Source: JAUXJB01 sp965226855
GTDB lineage: Bacteria > Myxococcota_A > UBA9160 > SZUA-336
Length of the DNA stretch: 64,000 bases
Assembly: GCA_965226855.1 (NCBI GenBank)
Contig: CBDDEE010000025.1
Location: 62,001 to 126,000, forward strand
Direction: 5' to 3'
Position 1 is the stretch's first letter, and each line of letters opens with the position of its first letter. Below are positions 60,769-64,000 of the stretch, piece by piece. The notes below the pieces were generated by a model. The model did no database searches and was not told the origin of the DNA. It saw only the letters and a program-made list of their open reading frames with translations. The position numbers and the translations under genes are program-made.

Positions 60769-62220
60769 TCAGCGCCGCCAGAAGCCGGGAGTGAGGATGA
60801 CGAGCACCGTGTAGATCTCGAGGCGTCCCAGGATCATGAGGCCGCTCATGACGAGCTTTGCGGCCGGCTCGAAGTGGTCGTAGGTGGTGGCGGGGCCAAC
60901 ACCGCCGAAGCCCGGCCCGATGTTCCCCAGCGTGACGGCGGCTGCCGAGAAGCCCGTGTACAGGTCGGAGCCGAGCAGACAGAGCAGCGCGGTTCCGAGA
61001 CCGAGAACGACGATCCACATGCCGATGAAGCCGAGCACGCTCAGCATCACCTCGTCGTCGAGCGTCGTGCCTCCCAGCTTGATCGTCCCGTAGCCATGGG
61101 GATGAACCAGGCGGAAGAACTGGGAGAAGGCGAGTCGCATCAGCACGAGGACGCGAATCACCTTGACTCCCCCGCCTGTGGAGCCGGCCATGCTTCCGAC
61201 GAACCAGAGGCAGAGGATGGCGGCGTGCGAGAGCGGCGGCCAGGCATCGAAGTTCTGGGTGGAAAACCCGGTCGTCGAGAGGATCGAGGCCGTCTGGAAC
61301 GCCGCATGCTCCAATGCCTCCGCGGTATCCGGGTAGGCGCCTCCGCTGCCGAAACGCAGGTCGAGCGTGATCAGCAGCACGACGAGCAGGAAGATGCCGA
61401 AGTAGAGCCTCAGCTCCGGATGGTCGGCCCACGGGATCCCGCGCGTGAGCGAGGTGTGCAGGATCGCGAAGCTCGTGCCTCCCAGCAGCATGAAGATCGA
61501 GGTCACGACGTTGATGTAGCCGGAATCGTAGAAGCCGAGAGACGCGTCGTGCGTCGAGAAGCCGGAGGTAGCGATCGTCGTCATCGCGTGGCAGACGGCA
61601 TCGAAAGGGCTCATGCCCCCGAGGTAAAGCAGACCGCCGTCGATGACCGTGAGCCCGAGGTAGAGGACCCAGAGCAGCTTCGCGGTCTCGGCGATGCGAG
61701 GGGTGAGCTTGTCCTTGGTGGGTCCCGGCGCCTCCGCCTTGAACAGCTGCATGCCGCCCAGACCAAGAATCGGGAACACGGCGATACCAAGCAGCACCAT
61801 GCCGAGCCCACCCATCCATTGCGAGAGGCTCCGCCAGAGCAGGACGGAACGCGGCAGCTCGTCGAGCCCGGACAGGACCGTGGCTCCCGTCGTCGTGAAG
61901 CCGGAGGTGGCCTCGAACAGGGCATTCACCGCGGAGATCTGCAGGCTCTCGTTGTACAAGAGGGGCACCGCGCCCAGGAGACAGGCCGAGACCCAGGCCA
62001 GCGTCACCGCCATGAACGCCGAGCGATGGTCGAGCGACAGCTGGACGCCACGCGCCGGGAGGAGACACATCGCTCCCAGTGCAGCGCCGAGGCCGACGGC
62101 CACGGCGAAGGGCTGCCACGGCTCTCCGAGCGCGACTGCCGTGACCAGGCTGGCGGTCTGCGCCAGTGCCACCACGCCCAGCACCACCCCGACCAGCCAG
62201 AGGATGGTCCGCACGTTCAT
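60769..62220 (-). CDS. trkH: Trk/Ktr-type potassium uptake membrane protein TrkH
   Basis: 483 residues, four M1-P-M2 units. Selectivity-filter segments: 'EATSGFTTTGATVL', 'MTTIATSGFSTHDASLGF', 'TASILSTTGFSTQNFDAW', 'AAVTLGNIGPGFGGVGPATT'. 'LWFVGSMAGSTGGGVKVIRV' is the conserved loop. TrkH carries K+ into the cell with a cytoplasmic TrkA/KtrA partner, which is not nearby. First gene of a minus-strand run including selD. Confidence 0.94.
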   Translation of the reverse strand: MNVRTILWLVGVVLGVVALAQTASLVTAVALGEPWQPFAVAVGLGAALGAMCLLPARGVQLSLDHRSAFMAVTLAWVSACLLGAVPLLYNESLQISAVNALFEATSGFTTTGATVLSGLDELPRSVLLWRSLSQWMGGLGMVLLGIAVFPILGLGGMQLFKAEAPGPTKDKLTPRIAETAKLLWVLYLGLTVIDGGLLYLGGMSPFDAVCHAMTTIATSGFSTHDASLGFYDSGYINVVTSIFMLLGGTSFAILHTSLTRGIPWADHPELRLYFGIFLLVVLLITLDLRFGSGGAYPDTAEALEHAAFQTASILSTTGFSTQNFDAWPPLSHAAILCLWFVGSMAGSTGGGVKVIRVLVLMRLAFSQFFRLVHPHGYGTIKLGGTTLDDEVMLSVLGFIGMWIVVLGLGTALLCLLGSDLYTGFSAAAVTLGNIGPGFGGVGPATTYDHFEPAAKLVMSGLMILGRLEIYTVLVILTPGFWRR

Positions 62221-62241
62221 CGGCGGCGTACTCTAGCCTAA

Positions 62242-62332
62242 CTTGCGGGACCCGGCGCGCGGGCGGCCGCGCACCACCCGCCTTCGCTCAGGCCTACGGC
62301 CTTCGCTGCGCGCGCCGCTCTGCGGCGCTTGC
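62242..62332 (+). repeat. Dispersed GC-rich palindromic repeat, copy D (longest)
   Basis: It begins CTTGCGGGACCCGGCGCGCG, has the GGGCGGCCGCGC core, then CCACCCGCCTTCGCTCAGG, CCTACGGCCTTCGCTGCG and a GCGCCGCTCTGCGGCGC hairpin. Copies A, B and C share its parts. It lies in the trkH/EEP divergent gap, which holds nothing else I can recognise. Confidence 0.7.
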
Positions 62333-62397
62333 ACGCAGTCCCTGACGAGACGGGGGCGCCTTGGAGCCTCTGCTTCACTATTGTCAGCGCCCAGACG

Positions 62398-63222
62398 ATG
62401 AAACACGGGATGCTGGTGAGGTCAGGGAAGGATCGGCGCAAGTCTGCCAGGCGCACCCGCTCCGAACGGCGGGCTCTCATTGCGGAGCGTTTGCCGTATC
62501 TGGCCAGCGTGCGACCGCCTGCAGTTCCAGCCCCGGCACCGGCCTTCGACGACTGGTTCGAGGTCGCGACCTACAACGTTCACCGCTGGTCGGGAGTCAC
62601 GGGCGGCCGCAGGTGGCTGCCGGAGCTGGCCAGCGACGTGATCGCGCTTCAGGAGTGCCTGCGCCCGATCGGGACCGAGGACCCCCTGGAGCGAATCGCC
62701 GACGAGCTGCAGCTGTACCTGGCCTTCGTCTCGACGCGCGCCCATCGCAGGGGCGAGCTGGGAAACGCGATCTTGTCTCGCTGGCCAATGATCGGAGTCT
62801 TCACCCTGGACCTGAGTCAGGGCCGCCTGGAACGACGCTCGGCAATCGTGGCCCAGTTCCGAGGGGACTCGCGCTCGGTCGCGATCGTTGCAACGCACCT
62901 CGGGCTGGTCGACCGCACCCGCGAGCGACAGGTACGTTCGCTGCTCTCGCACCCCCAGCTTCAGGGTCCGACCATCCTGCTGGGAGACATGAACGCCTGG
63001 CGACGCTGCGCCGCAACTCGACAGCTCGACCGCGAGTTCACAGAGCGACACCACAACAAGAGCTGGCCGCCCACCTTCCCCGCAACGCGACCGGTCCTGG
63101 CGCTCGACCGGGTGTACGCTCGAGGAGCGCGCGTCGAGCAGGTCCGAACTCACAGCAGTCGTCTGGCACGACGGGCTTCCGATCACCTGCCGGTCATCGC
63201 CACCATCGAGCTCGAACCGTAG
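62398..63222 (+). CDS. Endonuclease/exonuclease/phosphatase (EEP) family protein
   Basis: 274 residues from ATG 62398; another ATG four codons later is equally possible. A basic N-terminus ('GKDRRKSARRTRSERR') precedes the EEP fold: 'FEVATYNVHRWSGVTGG' (Asn), 'VIALQECLRPIG' (metal Glu), 'IVATHLGLVDRTRERQVRSL' (His), 'ILLGDMNAWRRC' (Asp and Asn), 'SDHLPVIATIEL' (Asp-His). Mg-dependent phosphodiester or phosphomonoester cleavage; often placed near cardiolipin-synthase genes, not seen here. Confidence 0.88.
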   Translation: MKHGMLVRSGKDRRKSARRTRSERRALIAERLPYLASVRPPAVPAPAPAFDDWFEVATYNVHRWSGVTGGRRWLPELASDVIALQECLRPIGTEDPLERIADELQLYLAFVSTRAHRRGELGNAILSRWPMIGVFTLDLSQGRLERRSAIVAQFRGDSRSVAIVATHLGLVDRTRERQVRSLLSHPQLQGPTILLGDMNAWRRCAATRQLDREFTERHHNKSWPPTFPATRPVLALDRVYARGARVEQVRTHSSRLARRASDHLPVIATIELEP

Positions 63223-63227
63223 TCGAA

Positions 63228-63249
63228 GCGGCTCGGGCGGCTGAGCCGC
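63228..63249 (+). terminator. Hairpin after the EEP gene
   Basis: GCGGCTC pairs with GAGCCGC (7 bp, 8-nt loop) six bases after the stop codon. No T-tract. Confidence 0.45.
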
Positions 63250-63255
63250 GCGCCG

Positions 63256-63285
63256 TTGACACCCCCTCTCTTTGTCGGGCAGGAT
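63256..63285 (+). promoter_or_regulatory. Possible sigma-70 promoter of egtD
   Basis: Perfect -35 TTGACA at 63256-63261, 18-bp spacer, weak -10 CAGGAT at 63280-63285. The egtD ATG follows 25 nt later with a good GAGGAGGGG site. Confidence 0.4.
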
Positions 63286-63309
63286 GCGCGGGTCTCAGGT
63301 GAGGAGGGG

Positions 63310-64000
63310 ATGGCCGAAGTCGCCCAGCGTCGTGCAACACTTCACGACTTCGCTCCCAAGCGCGCCCACGCGGCCGCGGAGCTGCTCGCCTTGCTCCGAG
63401 CACCCGAGAAGTCGATCCCGAGCAGACTGCTCTACGACGCCAGAGGAGTCGAGCTCTTCGAAGCGATCTGCGGGACCGAGGAGTACTACCTGACGCGAAC
63501 CGAGCTCGGGATCCTGCGCAAGAACGTTCGCGAGATGGCGACACTGATCGGGCCGCACAGCCTGCTCATCGAGTACGGCAGCGGCTCGGGGTTGAAGACG
63601 CGGTTGCTGCTAGACCACCTGCAGGAGCCGGTTGCCTACGTCCCCGTCGAGATCTCGCGGGAGGCTCTCCAGCGCTCCACGGAGGCGCTTCACGCTCGCT
63701 ACCCGGAGCTGCACGTGCTGCCCGTGGTGGCCGACTACACCTCGCACTACGAGCTACCGCAGCCACCGCGAGAGCCGGCCAGCCGCGTCGTTTTCTTTCC
63801 GGGCTCGACCATCGGCAACTTCGAGCCGGTGGAGGCGGCGCGCTTCATGCGCCACATCGCGAGCATCGTCGAGAAGGGGGGCGCTCTGCTCGTGGGGGTC
63901 GATCTGCACAAGGACGCCGCCACGCTCGAGCGAGCCTACGACGACTCTGCGGGGATCACGGCGGAGTTCGAGCTCAATGCCCTCAGCCACATCAACCGCG
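63310..64000 (+). CDS. egtD: L-histidine N(alpha)-methyltransferase EgtD, 5' part (3' end outside window)
   Basis: 230 codons to the window edge, from ATG with GAGGAGGGG. Family blocks: 'LLYDARGVELFEAICGTEEY', 'YLTRTELGILRKN', 'LIEYGSGSGLKTRLLLDHLQ' (SAM-binding loop), 'FFPGSTIGNFEPVEAARFMR', 'LLVGVDLHKDAATLERAYDD', 'ITAEFELNALSHINR'. EgtD trimethylates histidine to hercynine, the first step of ergothioneine synthesis. The sulphoxide synthase EgtB is not visible; it may lie beyond the edge. Confidence 0.93.
   Translation, partial: MAEVAQRRATLHDFAPKRAHAAAELLALLRAPEKSIPSRLLYDARGVELFEAICGTEEYYLTRTELGILRKNVREMATLIGPHSLLIEYGSGSGLKTRLLLDHLQEPVAYVPVEISREALQRSTEALHARYPELHVLPVVADYTSHYELPQPPREPASRVVFFPGSTIGNFEPVEAARFMRHIASIVEKGGALLVGVDLHKDAATLERAYDDSAGITAEFELNALSHINR

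Noticed and set aside
60622..62241. 539-codon plus-strand open frame across trkH
   Set aside because: Glu/Arg/His-rich antisense reading of TrkH, whose selectivity filters are clear on the minus strand.
1..64000. tRNA or rRNA genes, CRISPR arrays, prophage or integron sites
   Set aside because: No cloverleaf-like or rRNA sequence, no regularly spaced direct repeats and no integrase or phage genes were seen.

Overview
The window is GC-rich, densely packed bacterial DNA. It is Gram-negative: it encodes a TonB-dependent outer-membrane receptor, a P-ring and L-ring, and lipoproteins. A near-complete flagellar cluster under sigma-54 promoters sits beside genes for F420/LLM-type oxidoreductases, a haloalkane dehalogenase, ADP-forming acyl-CoA synthetase subunits, EgtD (ergothioneine pathway) and a selenocysteine-containing SelD. 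Together these suggest a lineage formerly placed in Deltaproteobacteria (Myxococcota, Binatota or Desulfobacterota_B-like). That placement is inference; the window has no rRNA or universal marker.

Layout. 1-1.0 kb: 3' end of a TonB receptor. 1.1-4.6 kb: a sigma-54 promoter, a secreted helical-repeat protein and a sigma-54-dependent activator with a truncated receiver domain. 4.7-24.9 kb: sigma-54 promoter, then flgB-flgC-fliE-fliF-fliG-fliH-fliI-fliJ-motE-like-fliK-flgD-flgE-fliL-fliM-fliN-fliO-fliP-fliQ-fliR-flhB-flhA-flhF, an HDOD protein and a small unknown ORF, mostly with overlapping stop/start codons. 24.9-34.3 kb: sigma-54 promoter, flgF, a decayed IS5-like element, then flgG-flgA-flgH-flgI-flgJ-flgN-flgK-flgL-csrA-fliW. 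Flagellin, fliD, motA/motB, flhG, fliA and flgM are not in the window.

34.3-39.1 kb (minus): a coupled operon encoding an NTT-like membrane protein fused (across a frameshift) to HEAT repeats and a cyclic-nucleotide-binding domain, a DUF3311-like small membrane protein and a sodium:solute symporter. 39.1-45.8 kb (plus): two LLM-family oxidoreductases, an RND/MMPL exporter with a C-terminal CNB-like domain, and two acyl-CoA synthetase subunits. 45.8-47.3 kb: a dead alpha/beta hydrolase remnant, a haloalkane dehalogenase and a cupin. 47.26-47.54 kb (286 bp) shows no gene. 47.5-54.4 kb (plus): M1 aminopeptidase, pterin dehydratase, queuosine salvage protein, three-subunit transhydrogenase. 54.4-56.6 kb (minus): TPR lipoprotein and M18 aminopeptidase. 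56.8 kb: YqgE. 57.4-62.2 kb (minus operon, read right to left): trkH, selD, ParB-like, acylphosphatase, TIGR01777 epimerase. 62.4-64.0 kb (plus): an EEP-family phosphohydrolase and the start of egtD.

Three things stand out. (1) selD has an in-frame TGA exactly at the catalytic Cys/Sec position, followed by a SECIS-like hairpin. (2) fliF has an in-frame amber codon immediately followed by GTG, and at least six other otherwise complete genes carry net one-base frame errors. This is either consensus error in the assembly or real decay. (3) Two different transporters in one neighbourhood carry cyclic-nucleotide-binding modules. A small family of dispersed GC-rich palindromic repeats (four copies) also marks gene borders.
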